Source of the DNA: Rubritepida flocculans DSM 14296 | Lineage (GTDB): Bacteria; Pseudomonadota; Alphaproteobacteria; Acetobacterales; Acetobacteraceae | Direction: 5' to 3' | DNA: 64,000 nucleotides | Assembly: GCF_000425365.1 (NCBI RefSeq) | Contig: NZ_AUDH01000004.1 | Location: 62,001-126,000, forward strand | In this document: positions 31,784 through 41,386 of the stretch, one piece after another | Layout of the letters: every line of letters starts with the position of its first letter | How positions within the stretch are numbered: position 1 is the first letter of the stretch | Notes under the pieces: generated by a model | Databases searched by the model: none | Seen by the model: the letters and a program-made list of their open reading frames with translations, nothing else | Told to the model about the DNA's origin: nothing | Program-made: the position numbers and the translations under genes

Positions 31784-33205
31784 ATGAACTGGACCCTCGC
31801 CCTCCCGGAGATCGTGCTGGCGGTGGCCGGCCTCGGCATCCTCGTGGCCGGCGTGCTGCCGCGTCGCGACATGACCTTCCCCTGCACCATGCTGGTGCTG
31901 GGCGCCTTCGTGCTGGCGGGCGTGCTGGTGCTGGCCCAGGGCGAGGGGACCGCCTTCGGCGGCCAGTATGTGGCGGACGCCTACTCCGCCTTCATGAAGC
32001 TGCTCGCGCTGGCGGGGGCGGCGCTCGGACTCGTGCTCGCCCTCGACTGGAACCGGGCCGAGGGGCTGGCGCGCTTCGAGTTTCCGGTGCTGGTGCTCTT
32101 CGCCACGCTCGGCATGCTGGTGATGATCTCGGCGAACGACCTGATGAGCCTCTATCTCGGGCTCGAACTGCTGTCGCTGCCGCTCTACGTCATCGCCGCC
32201 TTCGCGCGCGACAACGCGCGCAGCGCCGAGGCGGGGCTGAAATACTTCGTCCTGGGCGCGCTCGCCTCCGGCCTTCTGCTCTACGGCGCCTCGCTGGTGT
32301 ATGGCTTCGCCGGCACCACGAATTTCGACCGGCTGGCCGATGCGCTCTCCTCCCCGCAGGAGGTCTCGGCCGGCGTGGTGGTGGGGATCGTCTTCGTCAT
32401 CGCCGCGCTGGCCTTCAAGGTGGCCGCCGTTCCCTTCCACATGTGGACGCCCGATGTGTACGAGGGCGCGCCCACCCCCGTCACCGCCTTCTTCGCCACC
32501 GCGCCCAAGGTGGCGGCGGTCGCGCTCATGGTGCGGGTGCTGGCCGGCCCCTTCGGCGAGATCCACGGACAGTGGCAGCAGGTGGTCGTGCTCGCCTCGC
32601 TCGGCTCCATGGTGCTGGGCGCGCTGGCCGCCATCGGGCAGGCGAACATCAAGCGGCTGATGGCCTATTCCTCCATCGGGCACATCGGCTTCGTGCTGAT
32701 GGGCCTCGCCGTGGGCGGCGAGAGCGGGCTGCGCGGCGTGCTCGTGTACATGGCCATCTACCTGTTCATGAACCTCGGCGCCTTCGCCGTGCTGGTGGCG
32801 ATGCGGCGCGAGGGCCGTGCGGTGGAGGGCGTGGCGGATCTCGCAGGGCTCGGCCGCACCGATCCGGCCATGGCGCTGGCCATGGCCGTCTTCATGTTCT
32901 CCATGGCCGGCATCCCGCCGCTCGCGGGCTTCTTCGCCAAGCTCTACGTGCTGCTGCCGGCGGTGGAGCAGGGATTCTGGATTCTCGCCGTGGTGGCGGT
33001 GCTCTCCTCCGTCGTCTCGGCCTACTACTACCTGCGCATCGTGAAGGTGATGTATTTCGACGCGCCGCTGCCCGGCTTCGCGCCGCGGCCCATGGGCGTC
33101 TCGCTGGTGCTGGCGGGCACGGGCGCTTTCACCCTCTTCTTCTTCCTGCTGCCCGCGCCGCTGCTCGCGGCCGCGCGCAAGGCGGTGGCGGCGCTGATCG
33201 GGTGA
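31784..33205 (+). CDS. nuoN: NADH-quinone oxidoreductase subunit N
   Basis: A 473-residue antiporter-like membrane subunit that closes the nuo set. DLMSLYLGLELLSLPLYVIAAF holds the conserved glutamate. AFKVAAVPFHMWTPDVYEGAPTPV gives the channel lysine and histidine. The C-terminus ends in a hydrophobic helix (FTLFFFLLPAPLLAAARKAV). Its TGA overlaps the birA GTG, so the biotin ligase gene is a true continuation of the operon. Confidence 0.96.
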   Translation: MNWTLALPEIVLAVAGLGILVAGVLPRRDMTFPCTMLVLGAFVLAGVLVLAQGEGTAFGGQYVADAYSAFMKLLALAGAALGLVLALDWNRAEGLARFEFPVLVLFATLGMLVMISANDLMSLYLGLELLSLPLYVIAAFARDNARSAEAGLKYFVLGALASGLLLYGASLVYGFAGTTNFDRLADALSSPQEVSAGVVVGIVFVIAALAFKVAAVPFHMWTPDVYEGAPTPVTAFFATAPKVAAVALMVRVLAGPFGEIHGQWQQVVVLASLGSMVLGALAAIGQANIKRLMAYSSIGHIGFVLMGLAVGGESGLRGVLVYMAIYLFMNLGAFAVLVAMRREGRAVEGVADLAGLGRTDPAMALAMAVFMFSMAGIPPLAGFFAKLYVLLPAVEQGFWILAVVAVLSSVVSAYYYLRIVKVMYFDAPLPGFAPRPMGVSLVLAGTGAFTLFFFLLPAPLLAAARKAVAALIG

Positions 33206-33912
33206 GCGCGCCGCCCTGGCGGATCGAGATCGCCGAGGAGGTTCCGAGCAGCCAGACCCTCGTGGCCGCGCGCGCCGAGGCGGGCGAGGCGGCGGGGCTG
33301 GCTCTGCTCGCGCGGCGGCAGAGCGCGGGACGCGGGCGCGAGGGGCGCGCCTGGCGCTCGCCCGCGGGCAACCTGCATCTCTCGGTGCTGCTGCGGCCTG
33401 CCGTCCCGGCCCGCGCCCTGCCGCAACTCGCCCTCCTCGCCGCCGTGGCGCTGCACGAAGCCGCCCGTCCGCGCGCGCCCGTGCGCCTCAAATGGCCCAA
33501 TGACCTGATGCTGGGCGAGGCGAAGGTGGCCGGCATACTGGCCGAGGCGGCGTTGGACGCGGCGGGCGGGGTGCGGCACCTCGTGCTCGGCGTCGGCGTC
33601 AATCTCGCCACGGCGCCGCCGCTGCCCGACCGCGCGACCGCCGCCCTGGGGGCCGAGCCGCCGGAGCGTTTCGCATGGCGGTTCCTGTCCTGCCTCGGCG
33701 CCTGGCTCGACCGCCACGCGGCCGAGGGCTTCGCGCCCGTGCGCGCGGCCTGGATGGCGGCCGGCCCGGCGCCCGGCGCGCCGGTCGCCCTCCGCCGGGG
33801 CGACAGGCGGATCGAGGGGCGCTACCAAGGGCTGGCCGAGGACGGGGCGCTGCGCCTCGAACTCGACGGGCGCGTCCTCGAGCTGCACGCGGGCGAGCTG
33901 GAGGGGAATTGA
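33202..33912 (+). CDS. birA: Biotin--[acetyl-CoA-carboxylase] ligase
   Basis: A 236-residue cytoplasmic enzyme that activates biotin as biotinyl-AMP and attaches it to carboxylase lysines. The adenylate-binding loop is GRGREGRAW (43-51) and the KWPND motif is at 97-101. There is no N-terminal helix-turn-helix, so this is a catalytic-only (class I) ligase and not a repressor. The methylcrotonyl-CoA carboxylase at 52626-54587 is a likely substrate. GTG start in a GTGA overlap with nuoN; coaX follows directly after its stop. Confidence 0.93.
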   Translation: MSAPPWRIEIAEEVPSSQTLVAARAEAGEAAGLALLARRQSAGRGREGRAWRSPAGNLHLSVLLRPAVPARALPQLALLAAVALHEAARPRAPVRLKWPNDLMLGEAKVAGILAEAALDAAGGVRHLVLGVGVNLATAPPLPDRATAALGAEPPERFAWRFLSCLGAWLDRHAAEGFAPVRAAWMAAGPAPGAPVALRRGDRRIEGRYQGLAEDGALRLELDGRVLELHAGELEGN

Positions 33913-34707
33913 ATGCTTCTCGCGGTGGATGCGGGCAACACCAATGTCGTCTTCGCCGTGCATGACGGGCGGGAGTGGCGCGGGCGCTGGCGCATCGCCA
34001 CCGAGGCGCAGCGCACCAGCGACGAGTATGCGGTGTGGCTGCTCGCGCTCATGCAGCACGCGGGGCTGCGCCCGGCCGAAATCTCGCGCGCGGTGATCGG
34101 CACCGTGGTGCCGGCCGCGCTCTACAACCTGCGCCGCCTCTGCCGGGACTGGTTCGACGTGGAGCCGCTCGTGGCGCGCTCCACGCTCGACTGGGGCTTC
34201 GCCATCATGGTCGAGCGCCCGCAGGAGGTGGGGGCGGACCGTCTGCTGAACGCGCTCGCCGCACACCACCATTACGGGGGGCCGCTCGTCGTCATCGACT
34301 TCGGCACCGCCACCACCTTCGACGTGGTGGACAGGGAGGGGAACTACCAGGGGGGCGTGATCGCGCCGGGCATCAACCTCTCCATCGAGGCGCTGCACAA
34401 GGCGGCGGCGCGGCTGCCGCGCATCGGCATCGGCCGGCCGCAGGCCGCCATTGGCCGCGACACGGTCTCGGCGATGCAGTCGGGCATCTTCTGGGGCTAT
34501 GTCGGGCTGATCGAGGGCATCGTCGGCCGCATCCGCGCCGAGGCGGAGATGCCGGGCATGAAGGTGGTGGCCACCGGCGGCCTCGCCCCGCTGCTCGCCG
34601 AGGGAACGAGCGTGATCGAGCGCGTGGACCCCGACATCACGCTGGAGGGGCTGCGCCTGTTGGCAGCGCGCAACCCCGTTCCCATCTCGGGCAGGGACGC
34701 AACGTGA
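33913..34707 (+). CDS. coaX: Type III pantothenate kinase
   Basis: A 264-residue cytoplasmic kinase for the first step of coenzyme A synthesis. The phosphate-binding motif [16 protein letters not shown] (4-19) carries the catalytic aspartate region. [11 protein letters not shown] and [15 protein letters not shown] follow in the order of the CoaX family, and TGGLAPLL near the C-terminus closes the actin-like fold. It is adjacent to birA, as in many alphaproteobacteria. It overlaps the RNase J start (GTGA). Confidence 0.95.
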   Translation: MLLAVDAGNTNVVFAVHDGREWRGRWRIATEAQRTSDEYAVWLLALMQHAGLRPAEISRAVIGTVVPAALYNLRRLCRDWFDVEPLVARSTLDWGFAIMVERPQEVGADRLLNALAAHHHYGGPLVVIDFGTATTFDVVDREGNYQGGVIAPGINLSIEALHKAAARLPRIGIGRPQAAIGRDTVSAMQSGIFWGYVGLIEGIVGRIRAEAEMPGMKVVATGGLAPLLAEGTSVIERVDPDITLEGLRLLAARNPVPISGRDAT

Positions 34708-36356
34708 CCTCACCCCCCGACATGAACGACCTCGCCTTCATCCCCCTCGGCGGCGCCGGGGAGATCGGGATGAACCTCAACGTCTATCGCTGCGACGGGC
34801 GCCTGCTGGCCGTGGATTGCGGCATCGGCTTCGGCGGGCCCGAGAATCCGGCCGTCGAGATCATGGTGCCCGATCCCGCCTGGCTGGCGGAGCGGCGGGA
34901 CGCGCTGGAGGCGCTCGTCATCACCCACGCCCATGAGGACCATGTGGGGGCGGTCGCGCATCTCTGGCCCGCGCTGCGCTGCCCTGTGATCGCGGGGCCC
35001 TTCGTCTCGGCGGTGCTGCGGCGCAAGCTGGCCGAGGCCGGGCTCTCCCAGGAGGTGGAGCTCATCACCCTGCCGCGCCGCACCCGCCGCGCGCTCGGCC
35101 CCTTCGAGATCGAGTTCCTGCACGTCACCCATTCCGTGCCAGAGGCGAGCGCGCTGGTGCTGCGCACCCGTCACGGCACGGTGCTGCACACGGGCGACTG
35201 GAAGCTCGACCCGCACCCGCTGATCGGCCCGCCGACGGATGAGGCCGCCTTCGCCCGGCTGGGCGAGGAGGGGGTGCTCGCCATGGTCTGCGACAGCACC
35301 AACGCGCTGGTGGAGGGCCATTCGGGCAGCGAGGGCGAGGTGCGGCGCAACCTCGCCGCGCTGATTCGCGGCCTCAAGGGGCGCGTCGCCGTCACCTGCT
35401 TCGCCACCAACCTCGCGCGGGTGGAGAGCATCGCGCTCGCCGGCATGGCGGCGGGGCGGGAGGTGGCGCTGTTCGGCCGCAGCCTGCGCAACGCGGTGCA
35501 GGCGGCGCGCGAATGCGGCTACCTCGAGGCCGTGCCCGATTTCGTGAGCGAGGAGGAGGCGGGCTTCATCCCCGACGACAACCTGCTGCTCATCTGCACC
35601 GGCAGCCAGGGCGAGGAGCGCAGCGCGCTGGCGAAGATCGCCGCCGACACCCATCCCAACATCTCGCTCGGCCGGGGCGATACGGTGATCTTCTCCTCGC
35701 GCATGATCCCGGGCAACGAGCGCGCCATCCTGCGCCTGCAGGACGAGCTCTCGCGCCGCGGCTGCCGGGTGATGACGGCGGAGGACCATGCCGTGCACGT
35801 CTCCGGCCATCCGGCGCGGGACGAGCTGAAGCGCCTCTACGAACTGGTGCGGCCGCGCTTCGCCATCCCCGTGCATGGCGAGTGGCGGCACCTCTCGGAA
35901 CATGCCGCCCTGGCGCGCGAATGGGGCGCGCGGCCCATCCTGGTGGAGGATGGCGACGTGGTGCGCCTCAGCGGGCAGGAACCCGGGGTGGAGGGCAGCG
36001 TGCCCACGGGCCGCCTGGCGGTGGACGGCAACCGGCTCCTGCCGCTGCAGGGCGGGCTGATCGGGGCGCGCAAGCGCATGCTGTTCAACGGCATCGTCGT
36101 GGCCTCGCTCGCGGTGGACGGGGAGGGGAGGGTGCTCGGCCGCCCGCGAGTCTCCGCCCCCGGGCTCTTCGAGGCGGAGGGGCCGGAGCCGCAGCAGCTC
36201 GCCGATGAGCTGGCCCGCGGCGTGAACGAACTGCCAAAAGGGCTGCGCCGCGAGGACGAGGCGCTGGCCGAGGCGGCCCGGGGCGTGCTGCGCAAGGCGG
36301 TGGGGCGGCGGCTGCGCAAGCGCCCCAATGTCGAGGTGCATCTGCTGCGCGTGTGA
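34704..36356 (+). CDS. rnj: Ribonuclease J family protein
   Basis: A 550-residue metallo-beta-lactamase/beta-CASP ribonuclease for mRNA decay and rRNA processing. [16 protein letters not shown] is at 13-28, the metal motif HAHEDH at 75-80, HTGDWKLD next, and the beta-CASP/C-terminal stretch [21 protein letters not shown] with PVHGEW completes the active site. It starts with GTG overlapping coaX. ATG 34722 is an alternative six codons in, closer to some homologues. Located after nuo-birA-coaX, a conserved alphaproteobacterial order. Confidence 0.94.
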   Translation: MTSPPDMNDLAFIPLGGAGEIGMNLNVYRCDGRLLAVDCGIGFGGPENPAVEIMVPDPAWLAERRDALEALVITHAHEDHVGAVAHLWPALRCPVIAGPFVSAVLRRKLAEAGLSQEVELITLPRRTRRALGPFEIEFLHVTHSVPEASALVLRTRHGTVLHTGDWKLDPHPLIGPPTDEAAFARLGEEGVLAMVCDSTNALVEGHSGSEGEVRRNLAALIRGLKGRVAVTCFATNLARVESIALAGMAAGREVALFGRSLRNAVQAARECGYLEAVPDFVSEEEAGFIPDDNLLLICTGSQGEERSALAKIAADTHPNISLGRGDTVIFSSRMIPGNERAILRLQDELSRRGCRVMTAEDHAVHVSGHPARDELKRLYELVRPRFAIPVHGEWRHLSEHAALAREWGARPILVEDGDVVRLSGQEPGVEGSVPTGRLAVDGNRLLPLQGGLIGARKRMLFNGIVVASLAVDGEGRVLGRPRVSAPGLFEAEGPEPQQLADELARGVNELPKGLRREDEALAEAARGVLRKAVGRRLRKRPNVEVHLLRV

Positions 36357-36362
36357 GGTGTC

Positions 36363-36626
36363 GTGAACTGGTTCCTCTCCCTCGTCGTCTTCGCCCTGGT
36401 GTGGTGGACGGTGCTGTTCTGCGTGCTGCCGGTGGGTGTCAGGCCCGACCCGCAGGGCGACATCGAGGCCGGCGGCTGGCGCGGCGCCCCCACCCGGCCC
36501 ATGCTCGGGCGCAAGCTGCTCTGGACCACCGCCATCTCGGTGGTGATCTGGGCGGGGATCTACGCCTTCGTGGAGAGCGGCGTGGTCAGCTTCCGCGACG
36601 AGTGGCTGGCCATCCCCGACCGCTGA
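36363..36626 (+). CDS. DUF1467 family small membrane protein
   Basis: An 87-residue protein with two hydrophobic segments, about 1-25 and 50-70. The pattern MNWFLSLVVFALVWWTVLFCVLPVGVR and the later GAPTRPMLGRKLLWTT match the DUF1467 family, which in alphaproteobacteria often follows the RNase J gene. Inner-membrane location is expected. Function unknown. GTG start, six bases after rnj. Confidence 0.88.
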   Translation: MNWFLSLVVFALVWWTVLFCVLPVGVRPDPQGDIEAGGWRGAPTRPMLGRKLLWTTAISVVIWAGIYAFVESGVVSFRDEWLAIPDR

Positions 36627-36691
36627 CCCGCCCGTCGGGGGAGGCGATCCGGCGGTTTCCCGCAACGCGAAATCCGGCTAGCTTCCCACCT

Positions 36692-38128
36692 ATGCGCGCA
36701 TGGATCGAGCGGAAGGGGCGGGCCGCCGCCCCGGCGAAATGGATGTTCGGCGCCCTTGTGGCGCTGGCGCCGCTGGGCGGGGCTTCGGGGCAGACGCTGC
36801 AGGAGGCGCTGGCCCGCGCCTACAGCAACAACCCCACGCTGCTCGCGGCGCGGGCGCAGCTCCGCGCCACCGACGAGGGGGTGCCCCAGGCGCTCTCGGG
36901 CTGGCGCCCCACGGTGACCATCACCGGCTCCTATGGCGTGATCGATGCGCGGAACACGCGCACGAACACCGGCTTCGATACGGCCACCAACACGCAGCGC
37001 TCGCCGGCCAACGTCACGGCCATCATCACCCAGCCGATCTTCCGCGGCGGGCGCACCGCGGCGCAGACGCGCCAGGCGGAGAACGCCGTGCTGGCGCAGC
37101 GGGCGCGGCTTCTCGCCACCGAGCAGCAGGTGCTGGCGGACGCCGTCTCCGCCTATGTGGGCGTGATCCAGAACGCCGAGCTGGTGCGGCTCAACACCAA
37201 CAACGAGCAGGTGCTGCGCCGCCAGCTCCAGGCCACCAACGAGCGGTTCCGGGTGGGCGAGATCACCCGCACCGACGTGGCGCAGGCGGAAAGCCGCCTC
37301 GCGGGCGCGGGCACGGCGCGGGTGCAGGCGGAGGGCAATCTGCAGGTGGCGCGCGCGGTGTTCCAGCGCGTGATCGGCGAACCGCCGGGCCGGCTCGCCA
37401 CGCCGCAGCCGCTGCGCACCCCCGTGCGCAGCGCCGCCGAGGCCCAGCAGATGGCCTCCACCAGCAACCCGACGGTGGTGGCGGCGCTGTTCGCCGCCGC
37501 GGCGGCGCGGGACAACATCGACGTGCAGATGGCCGCGCTGATGCCGCAACTCAGCGCCTCGGCCCAGGCCTTCCGGCAGGACAACCAGCTCGGCCGCAAT
37601 ACCCGGCAGACGGCGGGGCAGGCCACCATCAACCTCTCCGTGCCGATCTATCAGGGCGGGGCGGAACACTCGCAGGTGCGCCAGGCGCGCCAGGTGGCGC
37701 AGCAGCAGCTCGCAGCGGTGGACGAGGCGCGCCGCACCGCCGCCCAGCAGGCCGCCGCCGCGTGGGAGAACCTGCGCAGCGCCCGCGCCGCGGTGGAGAG
37801 CGTGCGCGCCCAGATCCGCGCCGCCGAGATCGCGCTGGACGGCGTGCAGCGCGAGGCCATCGTGGGCAGCCGCACCACCCTCGACGTGCTGAACGCCGAG
37901 CAGGAGCTGCTGAACGCGCGCACCAGCCTCGTCAACGCGATCGCAACGGTGATTACGGCCTCCTACGCGCTGGCCGGGACGGTGGGGCGGCTCACCGCGC
38001 AGGATCTCGGCCTGCCCGTGGAGGTCTATGACATGACGGCCTACTACAACGCGGTGCGCAACCGGTGGGCGGGGGTGGGCGACCTCTCCGGCGTCGCCCT
38101 GCGCCCCGCCGCGGCCGAGGGGCGCTGA
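36692..38128 (+). CDS. TolC family outer-membrane efflux protein
   Basis: A 478-residue outer-membrane channel protein for type I secretion or tripartite efflux. An N-terminal signal peptide (about 1-34, ending near GGASGQ) is followed by TLQEALARAYSNNPTLLAARAQL, the standard start of the mature TolC fold. Two outer-membrane-efflux repeats with long coiled-coil helices run about 35-230 and 245-450. No membrane-fusion or ABC/RND partner is adjacent, so the transport partner is unknown. The frame is open upstream through the DUF1467 gene but is not family-like there. A CTAGCTT close to the start could be a -10, with no clear -35. Confidence 0.92.
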   Translation: MRAWIERKGRAAAPAKWMFGALVALAPLGGASGQTLQEALARAYSNNPTLLAARAQLRATDEGVPQALSGWRPTVTITGSYGVIDARNTRTNTGFDTATNTQRSPANVTAIITQPIFRGGRTAAQTRQAENAVLAQRARLLATEQQVLADAVSAYVGVIQNAELVRLNTNNEQVLRRQLQATNERFRVGEITRTDVAQAESRLAGAGTARVQAEGNLQVARAVFQRVIGEPPGRLATPQPLRTPVRSAAEAQQMASTSNPTVVAALFAAAAARDNIDVQMAALMPQLSASAQAFRQDNQLGRNTRQTAGQATINLSVPIYQGGAEHSQVRQARQVAQQQLAAVDEARRTAAQQAAAAWENLRSARAAVESVRAQIRAAEIALDGVQREAIVGSRTTLDVLNAEQELLNARTSLVNAIATVITASYALAGTVGRLTAQDLGLPVEVYDMTAYYNAVRNRWAGVGDLSGVALRPAAAEGR

Positions 38129-38130
38129 CC

Positions 38131-38616
38131 ATGAGCGGCACGCCCCCCGCGAGCGACCCCTCGATGGACGACATCCTCGCCTCCATCCGCAAGATCCTGA
38201 ACGAGGACGATCCGCCCCCCTCTGCCGCGCCGCCGCCCGCCGCGCCGGAGGCGGAGGAGCCCCTCGTGCTGACCTCCGAGATGATGATCGCCCCGCCGCC
38301 CGTCACGGCCGCTGTCGCGCCGGAGCCCGCGCCCATGCCTGCCCCCATGCCCGCGCCCCTCGCGGCCCCGGCCGCCCCCAGCCTCGTCGCGCCTGCCGCC
38401 GCGGCCGCCGCGGCCGCCGCGCTGGGCGAACTCTCCCGCGCCGTGGGGCAGGAGCGCGCGACGCCCATCGCGCGCACCCCGGGCATCACCCTCGAGGAGA
38501 TGGTGCGCGAGGAGCTGCGCCCCATGCTCAAGCAGTGGCTCGACGAGAATCTCGCCCCGATGGTGGAACGGCTGGTCCGCGCCGAGATCGAGCGCGTGAT
38601 GGCGCAGGCGCGCTGA
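38131..38616 (+). CDS. popZ: PopZ-like polar organizing protein (DUF2497)
   Basis: A 161-residue protein with the two-ended PopZ layout. A short conserved N-terminal helix (DPSMDDILASIRKILNEDD, 9-27) is followed by a Pro/Ala-rich disordered linker (about 28-110) and the C-terminal oligomerising helices (LEEMVREELRPMLKQWLDENL onward). In Caulobacter PopZ forms polar condensates that anchor chromosome origins and recruit cell-cycle regulators; the same role is inferred here. It begins two bases after the TolC-like gene. valS follows, an order found in related genomes. Confidence 0.9.
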   Translation: MSGTPPASDPSMDDILASIRKILNEDDPPPSAAPPPAAPEAEEPLVLTSEMMIAPPPVTAAVAPEPAPMPAPMPAPLAAPAAPSLVAPAAAAAAAAALGELSRAVGQERATPIARTPGITLEEMVREELRPMLKQWLDENLAPMVERLVRAEIERVMAQAR

Positions 38617-38673
38617 GCCGCCCCGCGCCCGCGCCCCCTTGACGGGGCGCGGCGCGCAGTGGACCTCTGCGCC

Positions 38674-41364
38674 ATGCTCGACAAGGCCTTCGACCCCGCG
38701 GCGATGGAGGCGCGGCTCTACGCCGCCGCCGAGGCCGCCGGCGTCTTCTCCGCCGATCCCGCCCGCCCCGCCGCGCCCTTCACCATCGTCATCCCGCCGC
38801 CCAACGTCACGGGCAGCCTGCACATCGGCCATGCGCTGAACAACACGCTGCAGGATGTGCTGGTGCGCTGGCGCCGCATGCAGGGGCGCGATGCGCTCTG
38901 GATGCCCGGGACCGACCACGCGGGCATCGCGACGCAGATGGTGGTGGAGCGGCTGCTTGCCGCCCAGGGCCAGGAGCGCCGCGCCATGGGGCGCGAGGCC
39001 TTCCTCAGGCGCGTCTGGGAATGGAAGGCGGAGAGCGGCGGCGCCATCACCCGGCAGCTTCGCCGCCTCGGCGCCTCGCTCGACTGGCCGCGCGAGCGCT
39101 TCACCATGGATGAGGGGCTCTCGCGCGCCGTCATCGAGGTCTTCGTCACGCTGCACAAGCAGGGGCTGATCTATCGCGACCGCCGGCTGGTGAACTGGGA
39201 CCCCAAGCTGCTCACCGCCATCTCCGACCTCGAGGTGGAAAGCCGCGAGGTGAAGGGCACGCTCTGGACGCTGCGTTACCCCATCGAGGGCGCGCCGGGC
39301 CGCTTCATCCAGGTCGCCACCACGCGGCCCGAGACGATGCTGGGCGACACGGCCGTGGCCGTGCACCCCGATGATCCGCGCTTCGCCGACCTGGTCGGCC
39401 GGTTCGCCATCCTGCCGCTGACGGGCCGGCGCATTCCCATCATCGCCGACGCCTACTCCGACCCCGAGAAGGGCACGGGCGCGGTGAAGATCACCCCCGC
39501 GCACGATTTCAACGACTTCGAGGTGGGCCGCCGCCATGGCCTGCCCATGCCGAACGTCCTCGACCCCGAGGCGCGCATCTGCCTCGAGGAGATCGCGGGC
39601 GAGCTGGCGGAGATTCCGGGCGTGGCGGAGCCCGACTTCGTGCGCGCGCTGGCCGGGCAGGAGCGCTTCGCCGCGCGCAAGGCGATCCTCGAGAAGCTGG
39701 AGGCGCTGGGCCTTCTGGAGAAGGCCGAGCCGCACACCCACCAGGTTCCGCATGGCGACCGCGGCGGCGTGCCGCTCGAGCCGCGCCTGACCTGGCAGTG
39801 GTATTGCGACGCGGCGACGCTGGCCAGGCCCGCCATCGAGGCGGTGGAGACGGGCCGCACCGTCTTCGTGCCCAAGCAGTGGGAGAACACCTTCTTCGCC
39901 TGGATGCGCGACATCCAGCCCTGGTGCATCTCGCGCCAGCTCTGGTGGGGCCACCAGATCCCCGCCTGGTACGGCCCCGACGGGCACATCTTCGTCGAGC
40001 GCACGCAGCAGGAGGCGGAGGCCGCCGCCCGCGCCCATTACGGGCGGGAGGTGGCGCTGCGCCGCGACGAGGACGTGCTGGACACCTGGTTCAGCTCCGC
40101 GCTCTGGCCCTTCTCCACCCTCGGCTGGCCCGAGCGCACGCCGGAACTCGCGAAGCACTACCCCACGGATGTGCTGGTCACGGGCTTCGACATCATCTTC
40201 TTCTGGGTGGCCCGGATGATGATGATGGGCCTGCACTTCATGGGCGAGGTTCCGTTCCGACACGTCGTCATCCACGGGCTGGTGCGCGACGAGCGCGGGC
40301 AGAAGATGTCCAAGTCCAAGGGGAACGTGATGGACCCCCTGGAGCTGATCGACGCCTATGGCGCGGATGCGGTGCGCTTCACGCTCTGCGCGCTGGCTTC
40401 GCCGGGGCGGGACATCAAGCTCTCGAAGCAGCGGATGGAAGGCTACCGCGCCTTCGCCACCAAGCTGTGGAACGCGGCGCGCTTCCTCGAGATGAACGGG
40501 GTGCGCCCCGATCCGGCCTGGAAGCCCGCGGACGCCAAGGGCATGCTCGCGCGCTGGCTGCTGGAGAAGGCGGATGCGGCGGCCTTCGAGGCGAACCGCT
40601 CGCTCGAGGCCTTCCGCTTCGACGACTACGCCTCCGGCCTCTACGCCTTCCTCTGGAACACCTATTGCGACTGGTTCATCGAGTTCGCCAAGCCCGTGCT
40701 GAACGGGCCCGACGGGCCGGAGAAGGAGGAGGTGCGGGGGGTGGCGCAGCATGTGCTGGGCCTCGCGCTGCGCCTGCTGCATCCGGTGATGCCCTTCGTC
40801 ACGGCGGAGCTGTGGGAGAAGCTGGGCTACGGGGATGCGGTGGCGCTGACCACGACTCCCTATCCGGAGGGGCGCGAGGCCGCCGCGGAGGCCGGCGCCG
40901 CGCTGGTGGACCAGGCCATCGAGGCGATCAGCGCCATCCGCTCGGCGCGCTCCACGCTGAACGTGCCCGCATCGGCCGTGCTGCCGCTGCGCGTGAGCGG
41001 GGCGCAGACGCAGGGCATCCGCGCCTTCGCGCCGCAGATCATGCGCCTCGCGCGCGTCGCCGAGCCGGAGTTCGTGGCCGCCGCCGCCGAGGGCGCGGGC
41101 CCCGGCGCCTTCTGCGCCGCGATGGGGGCGGAGCTGTTCCTGCCGCTCGCGGGCGTGGTGGACCTCGCCGCCGAGCGCGCGCGCCTCGGAAAGGAGCGCG
41201 CGCGCGCGGAGGCCGAGCGCGCCAAGCTCGAAGCCAAGCTCGCCAACCCCGGCTTCCGGGCCAAGGCCGAGGAGGCCGTGGTGGCCGAGACCGAGGAACG
41301 GCTGCAGGATGCCGCGGCCGAGATCGCCCGCCTCGACGCCGCGCTCACGCGCATCGCCAACTGA
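38674..41364 (+). CDS. valS: Valyl-tRNA synthetase
   Basis: An 896-residue class Ia aminoacyl-tRNA synthetase. The HIGH motif is at 50-53 (TGSLHIGHALNN) and KMSKS at 544-548. The connective editing domain lies between, with TTRPETMLGDTAVAVHP typical of ValRS. The C-terminal coiled coil is visible from about 820 (ERARLGKERARAEAERAKLEAKL). The ATG at 38674 gives MLDKAFDPAAMEARLY, the usual family start. A GTG at 38659 is possible; neither has a good ribosome-binding site. ilvD follows 22 bases later. Confidence 0.97.
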   Translation: MLDKAFDPAAMEARLYAAAEAAGVFSADPARPAAPFTIVIPPPNVTGSLHIGHALNNTLQDVLVRWRRMQGRDALWMPGTDHAGIATQMVVERLLAAQGQERRAMGREAFLRRVWEWKAESGGAITRQLRRLGASLDWPRERFTMDEGLSRAVIEVFVTLHKQGLIYRDRRLVNWDPKLLTAISDLEVESREVKGTLWTLRYPIEGAPGRFIQVATTRPETMLGDTAVAVHPDDPRFADLVGRFAILPLTGRRIPIIADAYSDPEKGTGAVKITPAHDFNDFEVGRRHGLPMPNVLDPEARICLEEIAGELAEIPGVAEPDFVRALAGQERFAARKAILEKLEALGLLEKAEPHTHQVPHGDRGGVPLEPRLTWQWYCDAATLARPAIEAVETGRTVFVPKQWENTFFAWMRDIQPWCISRQLWWGHQIPAWYGPDGHIFVERTQQEAEAAARAHYGREVALRRDEDVLDTWFSSALWPFSTLGWPERTPELAKHYPTDVLVTGFDIIFFWVARMMMMGLHFMGEVPFRHVVIHGLVRDERGQKMSKSKGNVMDPLELIDAYGADAVRFTLCALASPGRDIKLSKQRMEGYRAFATKLWNAARFLEMNGVRPDPAWKPADAKGMLARWLLEKADAAAFEANRSLEAFRFDDYASGLYAFLWNTYCDWFIEFAKPVLNGPDGPEKEEVRGVAQHVLGLALRLLHPVMPFVTAELWEKLGYGDAVALTTTPYPEGREAAAEAGAALVDQAIEAISAIRSARSTLNVPASAVLPLRVSGAQTQGIRAFAPQIMRLARVAEPEFVAAAAEGAGPGAFCAAMGAELFLPLAGVVDLAAERARLGKERARAEAERAKLEAKLANPGFRAKAEEAVVAETEERLQDAAAEIARLDAALTRIAN

Positions 41365-41386
41365 ACCAGCCTCGAAGGAAACGCCG

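Noticed and set aside
28285-31890. A minus-strand open frame of about 1200 codons opposite nuoL-nuoM
   Set aside because: It is Arg/His/Glu-rich with no recognisable domain and lies fully opposite well-conserved genes. Such long antisense frames are a side effect of very high GC.
38639-38661. TTGACG upstream of valS as a promoter
   Set aside because: No acceptable -10 at 16-18 bases, and the spacing would put the start at or beyond the coding start.
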